DNA of 64,000 nucleotides. Origin: Dyadobacter linearis. Lineage in GTDB: Bacteria > Bacteroidota > Bacteroidia > Cytophagales > Spirosomataceae. Every line of letters starts with the position of its first letter. The first letter of the stretch is position 1. Positions 9,026 to 18,280 of this stretch are shown piece by piece. Location of the stretch: the NCBI RefSeq assembly GCF_907165045.1, contig NZ_CAJRAU010000009.1:1-64000 (forward strand), written 5' to 3'. The notes under the pieces are model-generated. The model was not told the origin of the DNA. It saw only the letters and a list, made by a program, of their open reading frames with translations, and ran no database searches. Made by a program: the position numbers and the translations under genes.

Positions 9026-10300
9026 TTAAAATTTATCGCGTACGCCGGTCAATATCCGCTCCACTTCTTTCCTCACTTCGCTGCCAGGTCGTGTAAATCC
9101 ATTGTTCATAAAGCTGAATACGAGTACTTTACCTTTTTTTGTGACTAAGTATCCGCTCAGGTTGTACACGTTGCTGAGGCTACCTGTTTTAGCATAAATA
9201 AAGGGTGTACTGTCTTTAAATAAATTCTTCAAAGTCCCGCTTTGCCCGCCCGAAGGCAAGATTTTAAAGAGCTTTTCCTGTGGCATTTTCACATAAATCT
9301 TTTGCAAAAGGGCCACGATACTTCTGGGCGTGAAGAGATTATATCTGCTCAATCCCGACCCGTCTTTCCAGACCGGCCTATCGGGTAAGTCTTTCAAATG
9401 GTGCTCAATTGCATGTGCGATCGCTTTCTCAGTATTCAGCGGGAGCCCGCTCGCTGAGGCATATAGCAGCATTAATTGCTCGGCCATCATATTGTCGCTC
9501 ACCTGCATCATCCGCGCATACAGTGAATCGGAGGGGATACTATTGATTTTTTGCAACTCAATATCAAGCGGAATGTTGATCAGCTTGATCTCTTTTTTCA
9601 AGGTGTCACTCAAAAGCTGCACAGTGAGCTGATCCGTCATGCGAATGGGCACGTCCTGTTCAAGTCCCTGAGGAACAACAAGTTTTGAGTGGTGAAATAC
9701 ATTATAAAATTCTTCCCGCTCGATACCCGAAGCCAAACTGTCAAAAACCATAGCCGATTTCCACCTGCCGGGACTCACTGTAAACTGCTGCGAGTCACTT
9801 CCTTTAAAACGGGCGATATTTCCGTAAACAGGCATTGGCGTAATTTCCGCCTGGTAGTAATCATTATAGTCGCTCCACGCCCAGCCGGAGCCAAATCGCT
9901 TGTTTTCAAAATTATAGGGGGTAAAAAAAATAGGTTCTTTACGGCTTTTCAGGAAGTCGATTACCTTACTGTGAGGCAGGTCAGGGTGCAATAATGAAGG
10001 GTCGCCTGTTCCGCGAATGATCAGCAATTCTCCCCATTCAAGGTATTCCAAACCCGGAATAGAATCGCCCAGGGCACATAAACCTGCGTAAAAACTGAAT
10101 AGCTTTGTATTGGATGCAGGCGTAAAATATTTGTTGCTCTGGTAAGAAGCCAGCTCTTTCCCCTCACTCAGATTGGAGATAGAAACTCCCGTATGCTGCT
10201 GGCCCAGAACCGGCGAATTTTTTATTTCCTTATTAATATACCGCGATACGGAACAGCCGGAGAGGCTAACAATACTGATAAGGAAAAGCAGCGTGCGCAT
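9026..10300 (-). CDS. dacB: D-alanyl-D-alanine carboxypeptidase/endopeptidase (PBP4, S13 family), lipoprotein, 424 aa
   Basis: Low-molecular-mass penicillin-binding protein that trims or cleaves peptidoglycan cross-links in the periplasm. The three active-site motifs of the S13 family are present: SNTK at residues 63-66 (nucleophile serine 63), SDN near 268 and KTG near 371. The N-terminus carries a lipobox LSGC with Cys16, so it should be a membrane-anchored lipoprotein, unlike E. coli DacB. The mid-domain insertion usual in the family is present. It is divergent from recQ (start 10417) and convergent with the membrane protein ending at 9024. Confidence 0.92.
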   Translation of the reverse strand: MRTLLFLISIVSLSGCSVSRYINKEIKNSPVLGQQHTGVSISNLSEGKELASYQSNKYFTPASNTKLFSFYAGLCALGDSIPGLEYLEWGELLIIRGTGDPSLLHPDLPHSKVIDFLKSRKEPIFFTPYNFENKRFGSGWAWSDYNDYYQAEITPMPVYGNIARFKGSDSQQFTVSPGRWKSAMVFDSLASGIEREEFYNVFHHSKLVVPQGLEQDVPIRMTDQLTVQLLSDTLKKEIKLINIPLDIELQKINSIPSDSLYARMMQVSDNMMAEQLMLLYASASGLPLNTEKAIAHAIEHHLKDLPDRPVWKDGSGLSRYNLFTPRSIVALLQKIYVKMPQEKLFKILPSGGQSGTLKNLFKDSTPFIYAKTGSLSNVYNLSGYLVTKKGKVLVFSFMNNGFTRPGSEVRKEVERILTGVRDKF

Positions 10301-10377
10301 GAAACCGTTTTAAATGAATGAAAACAAAGTTAATATTTTCAAGCATTTAAAACCGGCCCGGTTAGCTGCCGGTACCG

Positions 10378-10385
10378 TAATTTTG
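10378..10385 (+). promoter_or_regulatory. Candidate -7 promoter box for the recQ operon
   Basis: TAATTTTG matches TAnnTTTG exactly, 31 bases before the recQ ATG. A -33 TTG is not visible. An imperfect GC-rich inverted repeat (CCGG...CCGG, about 10353-10377) lies just upstream. Confidence 0.45.
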
Positions 10386-10416
10386 AGTTTGCGAATAACA
10401 CACTGTAACTTGCGGA

Positions 10417-12333
10417 ATGATTGATCTTCATGCCATTTTAAAGCGTTTTTGGGGCTATGATACGTTTCGTCCCTTCCAGGAAGATGCGATTAAAACTGTC
10501 CTGAATGGCATCGACACCCTCGTTTTGCTACCCACGGGAGGCGGAAAATCCGTTTGTTTCCAGGTGCCGGTAATGGCAATGGAGGGGGTCTGCATTGTGG
10601 TAACGCCGCTGATCGCATTGATGAAAGATCAGGTAGAACAACTCAAAAAACGGGACATTTCTGCTGCCGCCATTCACACCGGAATGGGCAAAAATGAGAT
10701 CGATATTACCCTCGATAACTGCATTCACGGCAATACCAAGTTCCTTTACGTGTCGCCGGAAAGATTGCGCACAGATATTATGAAGGTGCGCGTGGCGCAA
10801 ATGAACGTATGTTTGCTCGCAATCGACGAGGCGCATTGCATTTCTGCCTGGGGTTACGATTTCCGGCCTTCCTATCTCCTCATTTCAGAATTTCGCAAGC
10901 TGATCCCGCGCGTGCCGCTGATCGCATTAACCGCGACGGCCACCGAAGAAGTGCGGGCTGATATTCTGGATAAGCTGGAAATGAGGAACTCCCGCGTTTT
11001 CAAACAATCATTCGCGCGCGCTAATCTTTCCTATTCCGCTTTTGGTGAAGAAAACAAGGAAGCCAAGATATTGCAGGTATTAAAAAATGTAGAAGGATCG
11101 GCGATCATTTATGTGCGGACGAGGAAGAAAACCAAGGAAATAGCCGACTGGCTCAACCGAAAGGGCATTTCTGCACAAGCATACCACGCGGGCCTGCCGC
11201 TTAAAGACAGGTCGGAGCGGCAAACTGCCTGGATACGAAATCAGATCAGGGCCGTGGTGGCTACCAATGCATTCGGAATGGGAATCGACAAGCCCGATGT
11301 GCGTACTGTGATCCATTTCGACTTACCTGATAACCTGGAAGCCTATTACCAGGAGGCTGGCAGGGCAGGGCGCGATGAGAAAAAAGCATACGCAGTAGCA
11401 CTTTTCAGTCCGATCGAGCTGGAAGAACTTTCAAAGAATATCGAAAGGCGGTACCCGGGCATGGAAGTACTGCGGAAGGTGTACCAGTCGCTCGCGAATT
11501 ATTACCAGGTACCTGTCAATGGGGGTGAAATGGCGGGGTATAGCTTTGATATTCAAGATTTTACCGGCGTATTCGGACTACCGTCAAGTGAAACGCATTA
11601 CGCATTGAAACTCCTTGAAGAAGAGGGTTTTATTCAATTAAGCGAAAATTTTAACGATCCTTCCAAGATACATTTCCTGGTAGATAACCGCCAATTGTAC
11701 GACTTCCAGATACGTTACCAGGAAATGGATTCGTTTATCAAATTGATTTTGCGACTCTACGGCGGCGAGGTTTTTACAGAATATGTGCGGATCTCGGAGA
11801 CGGAACTGGCGCAGATCTATTTTGCCCCGGAAGCGGAAGTTATCAAAAAACTGAAATTCCTGGCCGAGCGCGAAATAGTGGATTATCAGCCTAAAAAAGA
11901 CAAACCTCAACTTATATTCCTGACACCCAGATATGAAGCGTCGGTTCTGCCGCTCAATGTCTTTGAAATACAGCGAAAAAAGGAGCGGGATTTAACGAAG
12001 GCCCAGGCAGTTGCCAGATATGCGTCGCACACCCGCATTTGCCGGACGTTATTATTGCTGGAATATTTCAACGAGTTCGACGCGGAAGAGTGCGGGATCT
12101 GTGATATTTGTTTAAAAAAGAAAAAAAACGAAACGACCGAAGCGAATCTGGCCGGGCAAATTATAGAATATATCAAAAAGGAAGGCGCATTGGCCCCTGT
12201 CGCATTGGGTCAGGCTTTTGAGCATACAGATGAAAATTTACTAATACAAACACTACGGGAGTTGATCGGACAAGAGCTATTACTTTACGATTCTTCCGGA
12301 AAACTGAACATTACAAACAAATCTCAACATTGA
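10417..12333 (+). CDS. recQ: RecQ family ATP-dependent DNA helicase, 638 aa
   Basis: SF2 3'-5' helicase acting in recombination and replication restart. Motif 0 RPFQEDAI lies at residues 18-25, Walker A PTGGGKS at 39-45, DEAHCISAWGYDFRP begins near 138, and motif VI QEAGRAGRDEK near 312. A zinc-binding cluster (C at the start of CRTLLLLEYF, then CGICDIC near 563-569) follows a winged-helix region. The C-terminal 60 residues are short and do not look like an HRDC domain, so this is the compact RecQ type. The stop codon overlaps the TTG start of the next gene (TTGA at 12330), so the operon is translationally coupled. Confidence 0.95.
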   Translation: MIDLHAILKRFWGYDTFRPFQEDAIKTVLNGIDTLVLLPTGGGKSVCFQVPVMAMEGVCIVVTPLIALMKDQVEQLKKRDISAAAIHTGMGKNEIDITLDNCIHGNTKFLYVSPERLRTDIMKVRVAQMNVCLLAIDEAHCISAWGYDFRPSYLLISEFRKLIPRVPLIALTATATEEVRADILDKLEMRNSRVFKQSFARANLSYSAFGEENKEAKILQVLKNVEGSAIIYVRTRKKTKEIADWLNRKGISAQAYHAGLPLKDRSERQTAWIRNQIRAVVATNAFGMGIDKPDVRTVIHFDLPDNLEAYYQEAGRAGRDEKKAYAVALFSPIELEELSKNIERRYPGMEVLRKVYQSLANYYQVPVNGGEMAGYSFDIQDFTGVFGLPSSETHYALKLLEEEGFIQLSENFNDPSKIHFLVDNRQLYDFQIRYQEMDSFIKLILRLYGGEVFTEYVRISETELAQIYFAPEAEVIKKLKFLAEREIVDYQPKKDKPQLIFLTPRYEASVLPLNVFEIQRKKERDLTKAQAVARYASHTRICRTLLLLEYFNEFDAEECGICDICLKKKKNETTEANLAGQIIEYIKKEGALAPVALGQAFEHTDENLLIQTLRELIGQELLLYDSSGKLNITNKSQH

Positions 12334-13760
12334 AAAAATCAGCACTTTACTCAGCACTATTCTCCGCATTCTTCGCAACAGGCAGCTTTGCCCAACAAAT
12401 TCCAGGTCTCGACAAAAGTAATTACGGCGGATTGTACCGCGCCACCTACAACCCGTCGGTACTGGGCGGGCCGAAACATAAGTGGCAGATCAACATCGGG
12501 ACCATCGGCGGGAGCATTAATTACAGGTATTTCAGGTTTTTGGGTGAAAATTCACTGTTATACCCGCTTCTTGCGCCGCATTCAACCAAAGAATTATATG
12601 GTCGGTCGAGGACAATGGGCTCACTTTCTTACGAAGATCCGATTCACCTGGCAAGTGAAATCCGCTGGCCCTCGGCTATGATTTCTCTGGGTAAATACCA
12701 GGGACTCGCATTGTCATTTCGCACGAGAGGTTACGCGATGGCGAACCATTTTCCCGATGCTGTGCGCAATTTGTATTTCCATAGATTGGATACTGGAAGT
12801 ACGCCGGCAGTCAATAATGAAGCCTGGGGAGATTTTAGCCTTATTCAGCAAAGTTTTTCGGATGTAAGTGTTTCTTATGGCGTGCAGCTGCTTGATTTAG
12901 AGTCACATAAGGTGCGGATCGGCGGTACGGTTAAGCGGGTTTTTGGTGCGAGAGTAGGGTATTTGTCTGCCAATGTCGAAAACTTTTCCATTCAGCAACT
13001 CGCAACTAATCTTGATATAAGTGAGCTAACTGTCAATAACTTCGGCTATGAAACCGGTTACAGCACACCAAACCGCGGCGTTTCGCTGGGCAGCTTATTT
13101 AATTCAGACAAATATGGATCAGGCTGGGGTTACGATCTTGGTTTCAGCTATGAACTGGGTTCTTATTGGGGGAAATCAAAAGAAGTGTATGACGAAAGCC
13201 CGGAATACCTTATTCGGCTCGGCGCTTCGCTGACAGATATTGGCTCAATCCGCTACAATACCAATGATTCAAAAGTTTCGAGAGGTCAGCAGGCGCAGGC
13301 AGTAATTGGCCAAACCGAGCTGGAAACGATCAGTGACAGAGGTACCGAAGGTTTTATGAGCCTTTATCCCTCAACTTCTGACACAACTTTTAATAAAAGC
13401 GTGAGATTGCCGCAGGCTTTGCATTTGGAAGTGGATCTTCAATTAGTAAAAGGTTTCTTTCTTAACCTTTCTCAAACAAAACGATTTCAAGAACGGTCAG
13501 GCGAGCTTTTGGATATTTATCAGCCAAATGCTTTCACGATCACGCCGCGTTTTGAAGATGAGGATTCCGATTTCGCATTCCCTATCTCATTCATTGAAGG
13601 AAATAATCGGCCTTCGATCGGAGCTGTGGGGCATTTTGGACCGATCTTTCTGGGGCTGAGTAGTGTAAACGGACTTTGGAAAAGGGGAGGAGCGAGAGGG
13701 AGTATGGTCTACTTAGGGTTCAGCGCCTGGAAATTGAACAGAAAAAAGGATAAAGATTGA
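12330..13760 (+). CDS. DUF5723-type outer-membrane beta-barrel protein, 476 aa
   Basis: Starts at TTG overlapping the recQ stop; this start gives an immediate, convincing signal peptide (residues 1-21, ending GSFAQ), which supports it over later ATGs. The mature protein opens QIPGLDKSNYGGLYRATYNP, the pattern I associate with DUF5723, a Bacteroidota family of predicted outer-membrane barrels; the rest is rich in alternating aromatic/polar beta strands (for example FFLNLSQTKRF near 375). Function unknown. It is followed after one base by the metallohydrolase gene, so recQ, this gene and the hydrolase form one operon, although no functional link with recombination is evident. Confidence 0.75.
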   Translation: MKKSALYSALFSAFFATGSFAQQIPGLDKSNYGGLYRATYNPSVLGGPKHKWQINIGTIGGSINYRYFRFLGENSLLYPLLAPHSTKELYGRSRTMGSLSYEDPIHLASEIRWPSAMISLGKYQGLALSFRTRGYAMANHFPDAVRNLYFHRLDTGSTPAVNNEAWGDFSLIQQSFSDVSVSYGVQLLDLESHKVRIGGTVKRVFGARVGYLSANVENFSIQQLATNLDISELTVNNFGYETGYSTPNRGVSLGSLFNSDKYGSGWGYDLGFSYELGSYWGKSKEVYDESPEYLIRLGASLTDIGSIRYNTNDSKVSRGQQAQAVIGQTELETISDRGTEGFMSLYPSTSDTTFNKSVRLPQALHLEVDLQLVKGFFLNLSQTKRFQERSGELLDIYQPNAFTITPRFEDEDSDFAFPISFIEGNNRPSIGAVGHFGPIFLGLSSVNGLWKRGGARGSMVYLGFSAWKLNRKKDKD

Positions 13761-13761
13761 T

Positions 13762-16095
13762 ATGCAGAAGACTTTTATCGCACTCGTTTTTCAACTGCTA
13801 TTTTCTGTCGTGCTTTTTGCGCAGCACGAACACCATCATGCAGCTGATCACAAGCAAAGTGCGGTAGAGCCTCAGCCGCTTTTATCGCAGGCAATGCGAC
13901 TCCGGGATGCACTGACATTTTCCGGAAATCCACTGGCAGATGGTGATCTGCAAAAGTTAAAGGTGCTGGAAAACAAGCCATTATCAGCGGAAACCGTAAA
14001 AGGTATTCAGGAAATATTCGATCCCTATTGCCTGAATATCATCGATATCAATCCCGAAGGCCGGGTAAAAGTGGAACGCGGTGCGGCAAAGGCAGAGCTG
14101 ATCCAGAACGGGTGGACAAGTTTTCTGGTACGGATCAATAATGACGCCGGCATTACCGCAAAGCTCGAAGTAGAAAGTCCGAATGCAGCCAAACCATTTC
14201 ATTCTCCGTCCTTTGAACATCGGGTAAAGGAAGAACATAAACTCACACCCGGGCAGGTTGCAAACCGTTTTCTGGAAGTCCAGATGTACACCAACCGGCC
14301 GCTACAAGCTAATCTTTCTGGTCTTAAACTTGAATATGCGGTTGTTCAGATCTATTGTAAAGATGCCGGAAAGCGGGAGGCGGAAATTGCTTTTCATGTT
14401 GGGCAGGGGAGCCAGGATCTTGGTTTCCGAAATTCTACACATATATTATTTAATGCAAAACCGGCAGTTACTGTCAATTTCCGTATTCGCGATTCAGACG
14501 GAAGTCCGGCGATGGCTTCTTTTATTATTGCCGATTCAAAAGTGCTTTCAACGGGTAAATTCAAAAGATATTACCCGCTGCAATCTCGCCGAGTAGCCGC
14601 ATTTGACGAATATCCCGACTTCTTTTTCCAACCCCAGATCTACCGGAAAGACGGTGAGCACGTGCAACTTCCTGCTGGTACGTACCGTATCACATACACC
14701 CGCGGACCGGAGTATATTCCTCAGATTAAGGAAGTTACCGTCCCAGAAGACAAAACGACATTTGATATTAGTTTCGATTTGAAACGCTGGATACAGCTCT
14801 CAAAACTGGGCTGGTACAGCGCCGATCACCATATTCACGCCGCAGGATGCAGTCACTACGACAGTCCCGAGGAGGGTGTAGATCCCAAAGATATGTTCCG
14901 GCAGGTTTTGGGAGAAGACCTCAATATGGCTGCGAATCTGGCTTGGGCGCCGAGCTGGTACCGACAGAAAACGTTCTTTACCGGCCAAGACCACCCGCTT
15001 TCCGGCAAAACCAATACCATGCGGAATGATGTGGAAGTTTCCGGATTTCCTTCGTCGCACGCGGGGCATATTGTTTTGCTGAGGATAAAAGAAGATGATT
15101 ACCCTAATACCAAAGTGATTGAAGACTGGCCGAGCTGGACTGCGCCGGTTTTATCCTGGGCCAAAGAACAGGGCGGTGTTACTGGTTACGCGCATTCCGG
15201 CTGGGGACTCGAACCTGTGCAGCCGGTTAATAAGATACCAAACTATATTTTACCAAAAATGGATGGTATTGGCGCCAATGAATACATTGTTACCATCACT
15301 CAAAATCTTGTCGACTTTTTCAGTGCGGGCGATACGCCTGCTCCGTGGGAGCTGAATATGTACTACCACACACTCAATTGCGGCTTTACACCCAGGCTCA
15401 GCGGTGAAACGGACTTTCCCTGCATTACCGACGCGCGGGTAGGGCAGGCCAGAAGCTATTTTAAAACCGACGGGCCGATGACTTACGACGGTTACGTCGA
15501 CGCGCTCAAAAAGGGGAGAAGTTATGTTTCCGATGGAAAATCGCACATCCTGGATTTTGCAGTAAATGGAAAACTGGCCGGAACTGGAAACAGTGAATTG
15601 CAGCTTAAAAACGGCGCTGGTATCGCTGTTACTGCGGAAGTTGCGGCCTATTTGCCTGTAAGCCAGGATAGTGTAGGTGAGGTGATCGCCAAAACGCCAC
15701 TGGAAGTAAGACCATTTTGGGATATTGAAAGGGCCCGCATTCAGAAATCACGCAATGTGCGGGTGGAGCTGATTGTAAATGGAGAGGTGGCGGATAATAC
15801 CGAGGTAGCGGCCGACGGGGAAATCAGGGATGTAAAATTTGATTATAAGCTTGAAAAATCATCCTGGGTAGCACTGCGCATTTTTCCAAGTTCGCATTCA
15901 AATCCTGTTTTTATAAAAATTGGTAATAACCCAATTGCGGAAAGCAAAAGCGCAGAGTGGTGCCTAGCGGCTTTGGAACAATGCTGGAAAATGAAGGAAC
16001 CAAGTATCCGCAAAGAAGAGAAACAGGCGGCGAATGCGGCTTATGACAATGCGAGAGGAATTTACAGGAAATTAATAGAAACGGGAAACAAATAG
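13762..16095 (+). CDS. CehA/McbA family exported metallohydrolase (PHP-like), 777 aa
   Basis: A signal peptide (residues 1-20) is followed by a strikingly histidine-rich mature N-terminus (HEHHHAADH, residues 22-30), possibly metal-binding. The catalytic PHP-like core begins near residue 350 with YSADHHIHAAGCSHYDSPEE, supplying the HxH metal ligands; further likely ligands are in GYAHSGWG (near 477) and GETDFPC (near 549). The architecture matches CehA/McbA-type proteins, named for the carbaryl hydrolase, but most members have unknown substrates. The N-terminal 330 residues are beta-rich and probably carbohydrate- or protein-binding. It is third in the recQ operon and ends 9 bases before a convergent gene. 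Confidence 0.82.
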   Translation: MQKTFIALVFQLLFSVVLFAQHEHHHAADHKQSAVEPQPLLSQAMRLRDALTFSGNPLADGDLQKLKVLENKPLSAETVKGIQEIFDPYCLNIIDINPEGRVKVERGAAKAELIQNGWTSFLVRINNDAGITAKLEVESPNAAKPFHSPSFEHRVKEEHKLTPGQVANRFLEVQMYTNRPLQANLSGLKLEYAVVQIYCKDAGKREAEIAFHVGQGSQDLGFRNSTHILFNAKPAVTVNFRIRDSDGSPAMASFIIADSKVLSTGKFKRYYPLQSRRVAAFDEYPDFFFQPQIYRKDGEHVQLPAGTYRITYTRGPEYIPQIKEVTVPEDKTTFDISFDLKRWIQLSKLGWYSADHHIHAAGCSHYDSPEEGVDPKDMFRQVLGEDLNMAANLAWAPSWYRQKTFFTGQDHPLSGKTNTMRNDVEVSGFPSSHAGHIVLLRIKEDDYPNTKVIEDWPSWTAPVLSWAKEQGGVTGYAHSGWGLEPVQPVNKIPNYILPKMDGIGANEYIVTITQNLVDFFSAGDTPAPWELNMYYHTLNCGFTPRLSGETDFPCITDARVGQARSYFKTDGPMTYDGYVDALKKGRSYVSDGKSHILDFAVNGKLAGTGNSELQLKNGAGIAVTAEVAAYLPVSQDSVGEVIAKTPLEVRPFWDIERARIQKSRNVRVELIVNGEVADNTEVAADGEIRDVKFDYKLEKSSWVALRIFPSSHSNPVFIKIGNNPIAESKSAEWCLAALEQCWKMKEPSIRKEEKQAANAAYDNARGIYRKLIETGNK

Positions 16096-16104
16096 GAATA
16101 CAGC

Positions 16105-16419
16105 CTACACCTCGGCCCGCTTCTTTTTAAACAAACTCCCGATCCTGCTGAACATACGTTTTTCAAACTCCCAGAAAAACGAAAATTTCCCCCAGATCCA
16201 ACCCCAGATCAACAATATAACCTGATATAGTGGTAGGATAATGAGGATATTAACACCCCACCGAAGCCAGGCCGGAGAAGCTTCGGTGAGTCCTATTAAT
16301 GCGAACAATCCCTTTTTTACGTACAAAACTGAAAAACCGGTGCAGGCAAAAACGAGCAGGATGATCAGTACATCCCAGCCGTTTTTGACATTCCAGCGTT
16401 GTTTCAGTTTTTCGATCAT
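16105..16419 (-). CDS. Small membrane protein, DUF6787-like, 104 aa
   Basis: Two hydrophobic helices (about residues 16-35 and 51-72) separated by a short loop, followed by an amphipathic basic tail GKFSFFWEFEKRMFSRIG and a lysine/arginine-rich end, so both termini are probably cytoplasmic. The layout and the FSFFWEFEKRM segment recall DUF6787, which I am not certain of. It begins 4 bases after the RluA-type gene and is the last gene of a panB-rluA-this operon on the minus strand. Function unknown. Confidence 0.65.
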   Translation of the reverse strand: MIEKLKQRWNVKNGWDVLIILLVFACTGFSVLYVKKGLFALIGLTEASPAWLRWGVNILIILPLYQVILLIWGWIWGKFSFFWEFEKRMFSRIGSLFKKKRAEV

Positions 16420-16423
16420 GTAC

Positions 16424-17155
16424 TTATTCGTGTAAGAAACCGAGATGTTCCGGCTTGATTTCTTCCTTGTCCAATGTTAAAAACTCCTCCCAAAAAGGGT
16501 CATTAGGAACGCCGGCGCGGCATATTACCGGCTCTTTTTTTACAGGATGCTCAAAATACAGACGTCGCGCGTGCAGATTGATATTTCCGTCAGGGTTTGC
16601 TTTTGGATAACCATATTTCAAATCGCCACGGATCGGGCAGTTCATAGAAGCCAACTGAACACGGATCTGATGCGGCCGGCCGGTAATCGGCATTACTTCC
16701 AGCAAATGAAATTTATTGACTTCTCCCAGCCAGCGATAGCTTAGTTCTGCACGTTGCGTATTCGGCGCTTCGTAGTCGTACGCCGTAGTCACATTGCGCG
16801 ATTCGTCTTTCGATAGCCAGTGTATCAGCTTACCTTTTTTCTCGGCCGGCCTGTTTTTTACGATCGCCCAATAGGTTTTTTGCACATCACGCTTCCGGAA
16901 AATTTCATTCATCCGTTCAAGCGCTTTCGAGGTGCGTGCAAATACAACGAGCCCGCTCACCGGCCTGTCGAGGCGGTGGACAGTACCGAGAAATACTGCT
17001 CCCGGTTTTTGATATGTATCCTTGATATATTCCTTTCCCATGTCCAAAAGGCATTTATCGCCGGTAGCGTCACCTTGGACCAGGATACCGGGTTCTTTGT
17101 TGATGATGAGGAGGTGATTATCCTCATATATCACATGAAGAGATTTTTTAGCCAT
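16424..17155 (-). CDS. RluA family 23S rRNA/tRNA pseudouridine synthase, 243 aa
   Basis: Isomerises uridine to pseudouridine in RNA. The catalytic motif HRLDRPVSG is at residues 60-68, with Asp63 the expected catalytic residue, and the family motif ITGRPHQIRVQLA is near 157-169. There is no S4 RNA-binding domain at the N-terminus, so this is a minimal RluA/RluC-like catalytic domain; the target uridine cannot be assigned. It is sandwiched between panB (27 bases upstream) and a small membrane-protein gene (4 bases downstream). A second paralogue lies at 33117. Confidence 0.92.
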   Translation of the reverse strand: MAKKSLHVIYEDNHLLIINKEPGILVQGDATGDKCLLDMGKEYIKDTYQKPGAVFLGTVHRLDRPVSGLVVFARTSKALERMNEIFRKRDVQKTYWAIVKNRPAEKKGKLIHWLSKDESRNVTTAYDYEAPNTQRAELSYRWLGEVNKFHLLEVMPITGRPHQIRVQLASMNCPIRGDLKYGYPKANPDGNINLHARRLYFEHPVKKEPVICRAGVPNDPFWEEFLTLDKEEIKPEHLGFLHE

Positions 17156-17182
17156 TTGAATAGTTCTTTACTTTTAAAAAGG

Positions 17183-18001
17183 TTAATATGATTCCTGTTC
17201 GTTTGGAAACGATTTTCCTTTTACGTCTTTAATATAATTAGAAATTGCGTCAGTCATAACGCCGTTCAAATCCGCATAGCGGCGCAGGAACCTGGGTTTG
17301 AACTCTTTATTGATTCCCAGCAGATCGTGCAGCACTAATATCTGTCCATCTGCATGCGGCCCTGCACCGATTCCCACGGTCGGGATCGATATACTTTCGG
17401 AGACCTTCTTGGTCAGTTTAGCAGGGATTTTTTCCAGAACCACTGAGAAACAGCCCACATCTTCCAGCATTTTTGCATCCTCTATCAGCTTATCTGCTTC
17501 CGTTTCCTGCTTGGCACGCACTGTGTAGGTACCGAATTTATAGATCGACTGAGGTGTTAATCCCAAATGCCCCATAACCGGAACCCCGGCGCTTAATATC
17601 CTGATGATAGAGTCCTTAATTTCCAGTCCGCCTTCCAGCTTCACCGCGTGGGCGCCGGATTCTTTCATGATCCGTATTGCCGAATTCAATGCCTCCCTGG
17701 AATTTCCCTGATAAGACCCAAAAGGCAGGTCTACAACAACCAGTGCTCTTTTAACCGCGCGTACAACAGAAGTAGCGTGGTAGATCATCTGGTCAATGGT
17801 AATTGGCAAGGTAGTCTCGTGGCCGGCCATTACATTAGAAGCCGAATCGCCGACAAGAATCAGCTCTACACCCGCAGCATCCACGATCCCGGCCATTGAA
17901 TAATCATAAGCAGTAAGACAAGAAATCTTCTCGCCCCGGTTCTTCATTTCCTGGATAGTATGTGTGGTAACGCGTTTAATATCAGGTGTATGAACAGACA
18001 T
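17183..18001 (-). CDS. panB: 3-methyl-2-oxobutanoate hydroxymethyltransferase, 272 aa
   Basis: First committed step of pantothenate (vitamin B5/CoA) synthesis: transfers a one-carbon unit from methylene-tetrahydrofolate to 2-oxoisovalerate to give ketopantoate. The TIM-barrel signatures are clear: SCLTAYDYSMAG (residues 27-38), the metal-binding VGDSASNVMAGHETTLPIT (50-68), VVDLPFGSYQ (94-103) and VGIGAGPHADGQILVLHD (211-228). Length is normal. It heads the operon panB-rluA-membrane protein. The 280 bases upstream contain the opposed decamer-repeat arrays described separately; panC and panD are not in the window. Confidence 0.96.
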   Translation of the reverse strand: MSVHTPDIKRVTTHTIQEMKNRGEKISCLTAYDYSMAGIVDAAGVELILVGDSASNVMAGHETTLPITIDQMIYHATSVVRAVKRALVVVDLPFGSYQGNSREALNSAIRIMKESGAHAVKLEGGLEIKDSIIRILSAGVPVMGHLGLTPQSIYKFGTYTVRAKQETEADKLIEDAKMLEDVGCFSVVLEKIPAKLTKKVSESISIPTVGIGAGPHADGQILVLHDLLGINKEFKPRFLRRYADLNGVMTDAISNYIKDVKGKSFPNEQESY

Positions 18002-18060
18002 GCTTTATGCGGTTAGGTACTTTGGGAAAATCATTTAGTGGGCAGTGTGGCTTTGGAGCA

Positions 18061-18110
18061 TTGGTGGTCAAGGGGTGTCATTTGTGGTCATTGGTTGTCA
18101 TTAATTGTCA
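18061..18110. repeat. Left arm: five 10-bp units with GTCA core
   Basis: Five consecutive 10-base units in exact register: TTGGTGGTCA, AGGGGTGTCA, TTTGTGGTCA, TTGGTTGTCA, TTAATTGTCA. The first and last are exact reverse complements of units in the array at 18186-18258. The period equals about one helical turn. It lies in the gap upstream of panB. Confidence 0.85.
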
Positions 18111-18185
18111 CGTGTTGTTCGGAGCTGATCGGCGTTGATTGGGAGGTTTCGTGTTATCTGGATTTTTCTTTGATTTAACTACCAA

Positions 18186-18258
18186 TGACCATTAATGACA
18201 ATTAAATGACCACCAATGACTATAAAAATGACCACCAATGACTATAAATGACCATTAA
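18186..18258. repeat. Right arm: seven 10-12 bp units with TGAC core
   Basis: Units beginning TGAC: TGACCATTAA, TGACAATTAAA, TGACCACCAA, TGACTATAAAAA, TGACCACCAA, TGACTATAAA, TGACCATTAA. It is inverted relative to the array at 18061-18110, with about 75 bases of unique sequence between the arms. The spacing drifts from 10 to 12 bases in two units. The panB - EnvC-like gap (18002-18280) contains nothing else I can identify; I saw no TAnnTTTG box for panB in it. Confidence 0.85.
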
Positions 18259-18280
18259 CGATACTCTTCACCATTCCGAC

